64,000 nucleotides of DNA from Stentor coeruleus (Eukaryota > Ciliophora > Heterotrichea > Heterotrichida > Stentoridae). Every line of letters starts with the position of its first letter. Position 1 is the first letter of the stretch. Position numbers and translations under genes: made by a program. Location: positions 26,379 through 90,378 of the forward strand of contig MPUH01000173.1 in the NCBI GenBank assembly GCA_001970955.1. Reading direction: 5' to 3'. Under the pieces are notes generated by a model. That model worked only from the letters and a program-made list of their open reading frames with translations. It did not search any database and was not told where the DNA came from. Of the stretch, positions 56,162 to 64,000 are shown piece by piece.

Positions 56162-57315
56162 TATTGTTAAATAGAATATGTTATTTTTTTTATAGGTTAT
56201 TAGAAATTGTAATTATATAAGTTCATTATTAGATTTATCATATGCAAAAAGTATTAGGAAAATCAATCTAAAATTCGCATAGAAAATAATAGAATTTTTT
56301 TTAGATGCTTAAAAATGATTTGGGATTATAGAGATTTTTTATTTAGGTGAGGATGTTTTAAATAACTTTAATAATAGGATGTGTAGAAATTAAAGAAAAT
56401 ATTTTTTAGAATTTGTGGGAAATACTTTAAGGTGCCAACTGGCATATCAAATAAAGTTTTTCACATAATTTTTTATACTAAAAACTACTTGATCAGATAT
56501 ATTTCCCCCTCAAATACTATATTAATAATGGTTTTACCACTTCTTTCTGAATTTTGCTTTTAGAAATTGCAAACAGTTGTTCTTTCAAGATACTATATTG
56601 TGTGAATAATAAACTCCAAGGATCATTTAATAGTTTGATATAAAAGAAGAAACTTCATAATTTTTATATTTTACTTAACTGAAGGCTAGTTGATGAATTA
56701 CTGAGAAAACATCAAGAATAACTGAAAAAAATAAAGATTAAGAGTTCACTCACTGTAAAGATAGCTTCACTACCTTATTGAAGGCAGTTAAAATCTTATC
56801 TCATTCTATTATAAAATGTTTTTTGCCAATAGTAAAATCTATTTTTAAATTGCAAAAAAATTTCTAAATTATTAGCTTTCCCACAACCCATAGTTAAAAT
56901 TCATGAATTTCTATGAAATTATCTGACTATTTATTTTACTCATAATCCTCATTCTAAACAAATCCAAGCCTTTCAAATCATAAAAAAATTTGAGCATCTT
57001 TTTATCCAATCCTCAAATCTTATCTCAATGCATATATTTTCTTATCCAAAAATCTTATCCTATTAAAAACTTCATCCATTCTATTTTCTTAGTTCAAAAT
57101 ATAGGTCTTAAAAAATGCTTATTTTAGTATCAAATTATATATACTATGATAGTAGATAAAAGCAACTTATCCTTTTTCTAATAAAATCCTATATAAAATT
57201 CCAACAATAATTTTCGTTAAAAACGCATTTTTCAAAGAACAAAACAAAAAAAGTTCTCCACCCTCTAAGTTTTTCCCCGTATTTACGCTCTTTCAAAAAG
57301 CCTTATCAAAACAAC
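56162..57315. other. long intergenic region, no gene seen
   Basis: About 1.15 kb upstream of the pseudophosphatase and of the four-gene family. All frames are closed. No RNA gene or repeat is visible. Confidence 0.5.
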
Positions 57316-58021
57316 TTGAAAAAATCTTATGATCTAATACTCAACCTCACAGAAAACACATCAGAAAAACCTGAAAATGTGATTTTTAAACCTCATCGAC
57401 AACAAGCTTCTCTTACTTTAGGAAATTGTCATGAAATAGCAAATCATTTAGAAAAAGCACATTACTTAACATTAAAACTTACCAAAATGCTTCAAAATAG
57501 AACTAATGAATGTTCAATATTTAAAATTTACTCTAGATTTTATTTGATATCTCAGAATATTTTCCTGAATTCAAAGATTTGCTTGTTATGGTGAGGAAAG
57601 GACTTTCAATTTTTTTTGTAAATGAAAAAGATTATGAGGAGTTTGAGTTTAGAAAGGAAATTTAAGGTTGTAATTGTAAGTTGCAGGATGTGCTGAATAA
57701 GGAAAGAAAAGAAAAATCTAAGTTGGCGAGAAAATTAGATATACTGAATGAAGAGTATTATAAGATGAAAGAACAGTTTGAAGAGATGCAGAAAAAGATT
57801 TTTAAGTATGAAAAAGTGATATTTCCTGAGAATAGTGAATTTATTAAAGCTGATAAAGTATTACAAGATATTCGAAGCAATTATAGATGATTCAAAAGCA
57901 AAAAAGCTGTATACTTGAGCTTAAAAGAAGTGACACTAAAATCAAGAAACTACTAGAAAAATGCAATTCTAACGGGATAAGTTTTGGTAAAATTCTGCAA
58001 TGTAATATATATGATAACTAA
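57316..58021 (+). pseudogene. broken first member of the TSNAXIP1-like family
   Basis: It aligns with the three genes downstream but has no in-frame ATG at the start, a frameshift near 57545 (after IFKIYSRFY), a premature TAA at 57663-57665 and a second frameshift near 57885. Across the breaks the family pattern continues: HLEKAHYLTLKLTKML, then FPEFKDLLVMVRKGLS, LNKERKEKSKLARKLDILNEE, and finally QKQKSCILELKRSDTKIKKLLEKC. Three lesions and a missing start make a single sequencing error unlikely. I describe it as a degenerate paralog. Confidence 0.78.
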
Positions 58022-58353
58022 TATAATTCTGCATAAATCTAATGATCGTTTTCAATCATTAAATATGATTTTATATACTTTTGAGCGTTTAAACTAGAAT
58101 CTATATAATTTCTTAGTTAAAGGTTTAAAAAAGTATGATAATATATAAGAGTTATATGAAAAAAAAAGAGAAATTTGGCTAAGAAAAGGTATTTGTCATG
58201 TATTTATATATAGTATACAAAATATGATAATAGTGCAATATTAAGATTAATATGCTGCCTATAGAATTTATTTAATAATAATATTCATAAAGTTTTGCAT
58301 AAGCCAATATATAAGGGATTCAGAATATAGTAGACTGAAATTAGAAATAATCA
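58022..58353. other. spacer in the paralog cluster
   Basis: About 330 AT-rich bases between the broken copy and the first intact copy. No gene is seen. Confidence 0.5.
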
Positions 58354-59319
58354 ATGGATACATTAAGCGAAAGTATTAAACTTATTATTAATGCTTACAT
58401 AAATAATATACTAATGGCCAGTCAAATCAACAAAACTAAATCAGAAATAATTCTAAGCCGAAAAAAATGTTTCGGTGAAACAAAGCCCAACCTCCAACGT
58501 GCTAAAAAAATATACAGTAAAAAGAATCAGAGTTTTTTTCAAAACTCATGCGATATCTCAGCTCTAAATGACTCGCAAATAGAAACTTGTCCTATGTTAC
58601 CATCACTTTCCAAAAATTTAACAAGAATAGCTCCTTTGAATGAAATATATACTCATGCTGATAAAGCTAATTATTATGCTAGGAAGTTGTCTTATATGCT
58701 GACAAATAAGCTGGAAAATGAAGGATTTTTTAAAATATACTCTAAAATTTATTCAGAGATTGCTGACTTTTTCCCAGAATTTAAAGAAATTTTACAAATT
58801 CTTCGCAAAGGACTAGCTTTATCAGCAATAAACGAACGACACCAAGATAATTTCGAATTCAAAAACGACATAAACTCGATCAAAGGAGAAATTGGCACAA
58901 TTCTAAAAAAAAAGCAGCAAAAAACTGAACAACTTTTGACCAAACTAAACAACTTAAGCCAAGAACATGAAAAGCTTCAAAAGAAGTATGAAAATCTAAG
59001 AGTCAAATTCCAACAATATAAACAAGCAGTTTATAATGATCCTGCAAAATACATCGAAGCAGAAAAAATTATGGAAAAAATGTGGAAACAGTGCAAAATA
59101 ATAAGAAAACAGAAGGACATGATATACGAATTGACAAACAGTGAGCAAAAACTAAAAAAAATGTATGAAGTATGCAAGAATTCCGGTATAGAACTAGAAA
59201 GTTTGATTGAAGATAACAAGCATACAGTGATTAATCCCAGCATTAAGGTATATTTAAGATCTAAATCTAGAGCTATGAGCGATTGCGATGATAGCCCTAT
59301 TAGTTGTAACAATAGATAG
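58354..59319 (+). CDS. TSNAXIP1-like coiled-coil protein, paralog A
   Basis: 321 residues. After a variable basic N-terminus (about 95 residues) comes the shared core: IYTHADKANYYARKLSYMLTN, FFKIYSKIYSEIADFFPEFKE and LQILRKGLALSAI. This resembles the N-terminal domain of TSNAXIP1 (an R-x-Y-R-x-V-F-x-x-F-I-x-x-F-x-x-x-x-P-L-L-x-x-I pattern). A coiled coil follows (EQLLTKLNNLSQEHEKLQKKY) and a second helix pair with PAKYIEAEKIMEKMWKQC. TSNAXIP1 is a testis/ciliated-cell protein of poorly known function. The family call is moderate; that the cluster members are paralogs is clear. Confidence 0.7.
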   Translation: MDTLSESIKLIINAYINNILMASQINKTKSEIILSRKKCFGETKPNLQRAKKIYSKKNQSFFQNSCDISALNDSQIETCPMLPSLSKNLTRIAPLNEIYTHADKANYYARKLSYMLTNKLENEGFFKIYSKIYSEIADFFPEFKEILQILRKGLALSAINERHQDNFEFKNDINSIKGEIGTILKKKQQKTEQLLTKLNNLSQEHEKLQKKYENLRVKFQQYKQAVYNDPAKYIEAEKIMEKMWKQCKIIRKQKDMIYELTNSEQKLKKMYEVCKNSGIELESLIEDNKHTVINPSIKVYLRSKSRAMSDCDDSPISCNNR

Positions 59320-60044
59320 TTACTACTAAGTAATAATAGTAATTTGGTAGAATAAAGTGCTAAGTATATTTATAGTATAAATGTGTGTAAATATTCATAT
59401 TAGTCAATATATTTTAAGAGATAATATTGAAGTTTATGTAAAAATTTCAATGCAATTTGGTAGTTTTTATATAAGATTTTACTCTATTCTGAGTTAAGCT
59501 TAGAATATATTATTTCATATTATCATCACCGTCTCCTTTTTGATATTTTTATAGGCTGCTTAGTTTCAAATTATTGTTAGTACAAACTAATTTCTCAGTT
59601 TAGCTATAATTAGTTAATATAAGTAAATTGATTTGTTTATATAACATTAATATAATTACTTGTTTTACAAATTCATTAGTTTTAAATTTCTTTTATTACA
59701 AAAGTGATAGTTCGTTGAATTATAATTCTATTTGAAATTGAAAAAAGTCGAGTATAAAAAATGCAGAAAAATAATCAAAACATAATACTTGATTTTTACG
59801 ATAGCGATTTAAGGCTTATTTTTAATCATTTCTAATTAATTTTCATTTGAAGTTAAAGAATGATTTTTTTATAAATTTTCATCAGAATTTTTTTATTGTA
59901 TATATTAGAAATAGTTACATTTTTATGTTGTATTGAGCAAACTTCAAAAGCAAACTATTCTAATGCTTATAAAATAATTATCATAAAGCAAGCGTAAGTA
60001 ATCTTATTTATATTAAATAGTAAAATATAAAAATATTATATCAT
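59320..60044. other. spacer in the paralog cluster, no gene seen
   Basis: About 725 bases, AT-rich, with stops in all frames. It is not obviously similar to the other spacers of the cluster. Confidence 0.5.
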
Positions 60045-60911
60045 ATGAATATGATTATAGAAAAATCACGCTTAAGCAGTTCATTGGGTGCAAAGAAAAT
60101 CAGACACTCTTTACAAGCATTATCATCATCACCTTACTCTCAATCTCAATATAAAATTCGTTATAGTGTCTATAAAAATCCAAGTTTTAATTCACCTTCA
60201 CATAATGAAAATTCGTTTTTAAAAGCAGAAAAGCCTACACTCAAAAATTCATATTCAAGCAAGAATATAAGAATTAGTGGTATTTTAGAAACTTCAGCAT
60301 ACATCGAAAAATCTAAAAGCCTTTCACTAAAACTCGCAAAAATGCTATCAAATAAAACCGTAAACTCAACCTATTTTTCAATATATTCAGAAATTTACTC
60401 TGAATTCGCTAGTCTTTTCCCTGACTTTAAAGATCTCCTACTCTCTTTACGTAAAGGACTAGTAATCTCTGCTATCAAAGAAAAAGACTTTGAAGAATTC
60501 GACTTTCGTAAAGATCTTGAAAATTTTGATAGTGATTTGCAAATGCAGCTCAACAAGGAACGAAAAGAAAAATGCAAATTGGCTAATAAATTAGATAACC
60601 TTTCAGCGCAGTACTTCAAACTAAAAGAAGAACATAGCAATACTTTGAAAAAAGTTAAGAAATACGAAAAAATCATTTTCCCAAATAATGATGAAAGCTT
60701 AAAAATATTTGAAAAGGTAATTGTTAGAAAAATTGATGTATTACAAAGACAAGATACATGGTTTAAGACAATTAAAAAAATGAATTCAACTTTGAAAACT
60801 GATAAAAGTGAAGAAAGAGAAGAAAGAGAAGAAAGAGAAGAAAGAGTAGAAAGTGAGCCTGCTTGCGATAAAAATTTAGAAAATAATATAGAAATTAAAG
60901 AAGGAAATTAA
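60045..60911 (+). CDS. TSNAXIP1-like coiled-coil protein, paralog B
   Basis: 288 residues with the same layout as paralogs A and C: TSAYIEKSKSLSLKLAKMLSN, YFSIYSEIYSEFASLFPDFKDLLLSLRKGL, then the coiled coil LNKERKEKCKLANKLDNLSAQYFKLKEEH. It lacks the PVKYIEAE-type segment in full (only IIFPNNDESLKIFEKVI) and instead ends with an acidic stretch coded by a small GAAGAAAGA repeat (EEREEREEREER). It is closest to the broken first copy over the RKEK-K-LA-KLD-L segment. It starts at the first ATG, without introns. Confidence 0.7.
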   Translation: MNMIIEKSRLSSSLGAKKIRHSLQALSSSPYSQSQYKIRYSVYKNPSFNSPSHNENSFLKAEKPTLKNSYSSKNIRISGILETSAYIEKSKSLSLKLAKMLSNKTVNSTYFSIYSEIYSEFASLFPDFKDLLLSLRKGLVISAIKEKDFEEFDFRKDLENFDSDLQMQLNKERKEKCKLANKLDNLSAQYFKLKEEHSNTLKKVKKYEKIIFPNNDESLKIFEKVIVRKIDVLQRQDTWFKTIKKMNSTLKTDKSEEREEREEREERVESEPACDKNLENNIEIKEGN

Positions 60912-61449
60912 CAAATCTAAATTATAATTTCTTACACATAATCACTCACAATTAAAAAAATTAAACTAATCTTAATACACACTTATCTGCATTTTCTATC
61001 ATTCCCAACACAAACTCTCATTTCTTCCTCTAAATATAAGCCCCCAAACAATCAAAACTCAAACTTTTTATTGCAAAACTATCATCCTACTATAAAAATC
61101 ACTAAAACTATTAAACATAAACCCAAAAATACCACTTATAATCCTTACAACTTCCTCAAAAATTTTCATTACATCAACCTATCACCTCATAACCAATTCT
61201 CAAACATAATTTTCACATTAAATAATTTTTCATATAAAAAATTCATATCTTAAACTCTTACCAAAATTTTTCCCAGCAAATTCTCTAACACAAAACCTTA
61301 TTTTCTAATCATATCTTACACCTCAAAATATACTCCTCGACAAAATTTATTTAATTATTCAATTCTTACATTGATTATAAAGCCATAGTTAATTTTTCGA
61401 TATCTACAACCAAAAATATTATTATTTTTTTATAATTTCTGTTTAATCC
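60912..61449. other. spacer in the paralog cluster, no gene seen
   Basis: About 540 bases with strong strand bias (very few G on the plus strand). A 60-codon ORF in it has no coding features. Confidence 0.5.
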
Positions 61450-62328
61450 ATGGCTGTTCCGTTTAACAAAATAAAAAGTGAGAAGCTCAAGAAAAACTCG
61501 ATTGGCTCTGAATCATCTCCTTATTCAAGAAGTATGCATAGATTACATACAAGTTCTTATAAAAAAAATCTTGACAACTATTCTAAGTGCACTTTAGATA
61601 CCGAGGTAAAGATAGAAAACTGTAATTTTTATACAAAGTTGCATTCTAGACATGCTAGGATTGCCACTTATTCAGAAACTTATGCTAATTTAGAGAAAGC
61701 AAAGTATTTTTCATTAAAACTTGCCAATTTAATATCTAACAAGCCGATAAAATTTTCGAGCTTCGAAGTGTACTCTAGAATGTTTAATGAGTTTGCTGAC
61801 TGCTTTCCTGAATTTAAAGATTTTTTACTATCTTTACGTAGAGGATTAGTACTTTCGGCTATAAAAGAAAAGGATTTTGAAAATTTTGAGTTTAAAGCTG
61901 ATTTAGATAATTCTCAGATAGACCTCAAATCACTATTTAATAAAGAGCGTCAGGAAAAGTTTAAAATTATCGTAAAGCTTAATAGTATTACTGATGAACA
62001 TAATAGACTAAAAGAAGATCATGAAGTACTTAAAAAAAAGATTGAAGGGTATGAAAAAGCTTTGCTACATAACCCAGTAAAATATATTGAAGCGGAAAAC
62101 CTTGTTGAGAAAATGCTTAAGCAATGCGAGATTATAGCAAAACAGAAAGCGATTATAAATGAGTTAAAAAGTTCTGAATTGAAGCTGAAGAAAATTCTTG
62201 AACAATTGGAAATGTATGGAGTTAATGTTGAAAATTTCACTTATAATAGAGAAAATACTGTTTTGAACCCTAAATGTATAAAAGCATATAATAGATCAAA
62301 GACTTTGATAGATGCCCAAGATTCGTAA
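61450..62328 (+). CDS. TSNAXIP1-like coiled-coil protein, paralog C
   Basis: 292 residues, starting MAVPFNKIKSEKLKKNS. The core is typical: ETYANLEKAKYFSLKLANLIS, SFEVYSRMFNEFADCFPEFKDFLLSLRRGL, VLSAIKEKDFENFEFKADL, LFNKERQEKFKIIVKLNSI, and the C-terminal PVKYIEAENLVEKMLKQCEIIAKQKAIINELKSSELKLKKIL. It shares the C-terminal helix pair with paralog A and the EKDFE-F-F motif with paralog B, so it retains the fullest set of family features. The final part (ENTVLNPKCIKAYNRSKT) also matches paralog A (HTVINPSIKVYLRSKS). Confidence 0.72.
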   Translation: MAVPFNKIKSEKLKKNSIGSESSPYSRSMHRLHTSSYKKNLDNYSKCTLDTEVKIENCNFYTKLHSRHARIATYSETYANLEKAKYFSLKLANLISNKPIKFSSFEVYSRMFNEFADCFPEFKDFLLSLRRGLVLSAIKEKDFENFEFKADLDNSQIDLKSLFNKERQEKFKIIVKLNSITDEHNRLKEDHEVLKKKIEGYEKALLHNPVKYIEAENLVEKMLKQCEIIAKQKAIINELKSSELKLKKILEQLEMYGVNVENFTYNRENTVLNPKCIKAYNRSKTLIDAQDS

Positions 62329-62786
62329 TAACTGAATTAACTATTATTCCAACTAAACTTTTTATAATTCCAGTAGTCTTATTTTGACATTTTCTTAACA
62401 AATCACAGTTTAATTAAATTCTAACCTATAAGTATCTTCTATCAAGGTAGTTATCAGTATGCTATCCTAATTTCTAATATTCACAGAAATCTTTACTTTG
62501 CAGTATTTTTTAGCATTAAATAAGCTTCTTGATACTTTTTTAAAAATATACTTTATAGTCTAAAGAAGTTTTTCTTTAAGCTAGTAACACATTAGAGAAT
62601 GAAAAATAAGAGAAAATAAATTCATATGTCAAATTTCCTATAATAAAATCTTCTATTAAATAAAAACTCTATAAGCATATTCTTCCTTCATTTTCTTATC
62701 CATATAGCATCAAAATTTCCCCATCCTTACTACATTAATTGTTATACAAGTGCAGTTATTTAATAAATCCAATGATTTTACAAAAA
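62329..62786. other. intergenic between convergent genes
   Basis: About 460 bases of AT-rich DNA. No gene or repeat is recognised. Confidence 0.5.
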
Positions 62787-63221
62787 TCAAGCTTTGTCTT
62801 CTTCATATTCTTTCCATCCATCAATATAATAATCTTCTATTGGAGGCTTCTTTTTTTTCTTCTTTATCTGTATTTTAGGTATTATCCTATCAATATATAC
62901 CTTTGGAAAGTAATGCTTGTCATATTTTTTTGTTGTCCCAGCTATTACTAGTTGAAGGTTTTTATTTGGAAGTGAAAAATGCCTATCATTTCCTTGAAAC
63001 CTTGAATCTTTTTTAACAAGTGCTGATGAAAAGAATTCTTTAAAACAAGTTCTTCTAGGCTCTAATGCTGTTGGTGAAGCTGCAGCACTAATTATTTTAA
63101 ATTTGTTATCGATTTCTGGAAACCTACTAAGTGTACTATTTGATAAGTTTAAGTCTCTAGTTGATAACAAAGATTTCATACGAGGGTTCAGAGGTATGGG
63201 AGAAATTTTTCGATATGTCAT
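62787..63221 (-). CDS. unknown small basic protein
   Basis: 144 residues from the ATG read from 63221 (MTYRKISPIPLNPRMKSLLS). It is basic, with a poly-Lys run (QIKKKKKKPPIEDYYIDGW) near the end and an acidic tail (KEYEEDKA). There is no signal peptide or membrane segment. The frame is clean with ordinary codon use. I do not recognise a family; the style, short and rich in Pro, Lys and Tyr, is seen in ciliary small proteins, but that is weak evidence. Confidence 0.6.
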   Translation of the reverse strand: MTYRKISPIPLNPRMKSLLSTRDLNLSNSTLSRFPEIDNKFKIISAAASPTALEPRRTCFKEFFSSALVKKDSRFQGNDRHFSLPNKNLQLVIAGTTKKYDKHYFPKVYIDRIIPKIQIKKKKKKPPIEDYYIDGWKEYEEDKA

Positions 63222-63970
63222 TAAGATTTTATATATGATATTGTAATAAAATATATGGATTATAACTTATGTTAGAGTTTGAGAAGACTTTTTCCTTGTA
63301 ATTAGTAGGCTTAGGATATTAAATATAGATTTTATTATTATTAGAAATATAGTTTTTTAAATTTAAGATAACTTTTGTATTTTAATGTTGTTGAAGAATA
63401 TACTATAGACCAAACAGTTTTTTTTTATTCTTGGTTTAATGTGTATAAGTATTAGTAATTAATTTGATAATGTTAACTTGTTGTGTTAGAAGATATATGG
63501 TACTAGATAAATTATAAGTTCTATTTTTGCTTATAAATTATATAAAAAATATTTATGATTTAAATATCTCCTTGAAAAAATATATGATTTTTTATAATCT
63601 AAGTAACTGTATCCCTAAGTATAATATTAAAGAAAAATTAGCTAATAATTATCATCTAGCAAAATAAAATTCCATCACCGCACCGAGTAATTGTATATCC
63701 AAACTAAAAGAATAATATATCATCTCCTAATAAGCTACAAACATCAAACAGTCTTGAATCCAATTTTTTTTCAACACTTTATATCACCTAAATTTCAATG
63801 TTAACCACCCCAACATTTTCTTATTACAAATTGTATAAGTTTCTCATACTAACCAATTTCATTATACAATAAATATCATATAAAATTCAAATAGTAAAAA
63901 TGATTTTAAGAATCAAAATTTTATTACATATATTTTCAAAATCTTTTGTTATTATTGAAAATAATTGACG
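63222..63970. other. intergenic, no gene seen
   Basis: About 750 AT-rich bases upstream of the small basic gene. No coding or RNA signal is seen. Confidence 0.5.
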
Positions 63971-64000
63971 TCAAGAAGTTGCCCAAGTTTCCCATCCTCC
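63971..64000 (-). CDS. possible C-terminal end of a gene beyond the window
   Basis: On the minus strand the last 30 bases read GGWETWATS followed by TGA. The stretch is GC-richer than the AT-rich DNA next to it, as coding DNA is here. Only nine residues are visible, so no family can be named. Confidence 0.3.
   Translation of the reverse strand, partial: GGWETWATS

Noticed and set aside
61071-61253. 60-codon plus-strand ORF between paralogs B and C
   Set aside because: It lies in a strand-biased AT-rich spacer with simple Asn/Lys/Tyr composition and has no homology signal.
1-64000. tRNA, rRNA or other structural RNA genes
   Set aside because: I looked for B-box-like GGTTCGA and rRNA core strings on both strands and saw none. 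A covariance-model search would be decisive.

Overview
This window looks like a piece of the somatic (macronuclear) genome of a heterotrich ciliate, most likely Stentor. The DNA is AT-rich and gene-dense, and genes lie on both strands. All three stop codons end genes, so the code is standard: the Pumilio gene ends in TGA, Pcc1 in TAG and the zinc transporter in TAA. The introns are minute. I found fourteen that restore reading frames: twelve of 15 nt, one of 16 and one of 19. All run GT...AG and all carry an A six bases from the 3' end. Long stop-free frames without TAA/TAG/TGA reassignment argue against Blepharisma, Condylostoma and Tetrahymena/Paramecium-type codes. The species assignment is inferred from these traits, not from a database match.

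Layout. 1-10.7 kb: an Alba-domain protein (cut by the window edge), a CFAP97-like ciliary protein, a ZZ-like zinc-finger protein, a coiled-coil protein, the KEOPS subunit Pcc1, ribosomal protein eS19, a macro-domain protein, an unknown gene and a Myb/Rap1-like protein. 11.5-18.5 kb: one giant gene of 2335 residues with a glycine-rich repeat core, long coiled coils and a C-terminal EF-hand. 20-27.4 kb: a zinc transporter, a YIPF Golgi protein, the HSP90 co-chaperone p23, a Pumilio protein, an unknown gene and a SET-domain methyltransferase. 27.4-30.6 kb: three tandem copies of a secreted beta-sandwich protein gene with their flanks. 31-40 kb: a second CFAP97-like gene, a TPR protein, the U1 snRNP factor LUC7, a catalytically complete Piwi protein and a long coiled-coil gene. 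40-48.3 kb: a tandem DUF2804 pair, a calcium-dependent protein kinase, two small genes and an Rxt3-type chromatin protein. 49-56.2 kb: a TPR protein with a 20-residue repeat tail, a small membrane protein, a beta-propeller-like protein, a JmjN/JmjC demethylase, a decayed SHIPPO-repeat gene and a pseudophosphatase. 57-63.2 kb: a four-copy coiled-coil gene family whose first copy is broken, then a small unknown gene.

There are no operons. Neighbours are mostly unrelated housekeeping, ciliary, signalling and chromatin/RNA genes with short spacers. Three small families are clear tandem duplications. Several genes bear on RNA-guided or chromatin control (Piwi, JmjC demethylase, Rxt3, SET, Pumilio), but nothing shows that they form one system.

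A major caution concerns the assembly. Eleven single N bases each sit between two near-identical direct copies of 50-200 bases. These look like overlapping contig ends that were never merged. They split or duplicate parts of at least four genes, and the annotation below corrects for them.
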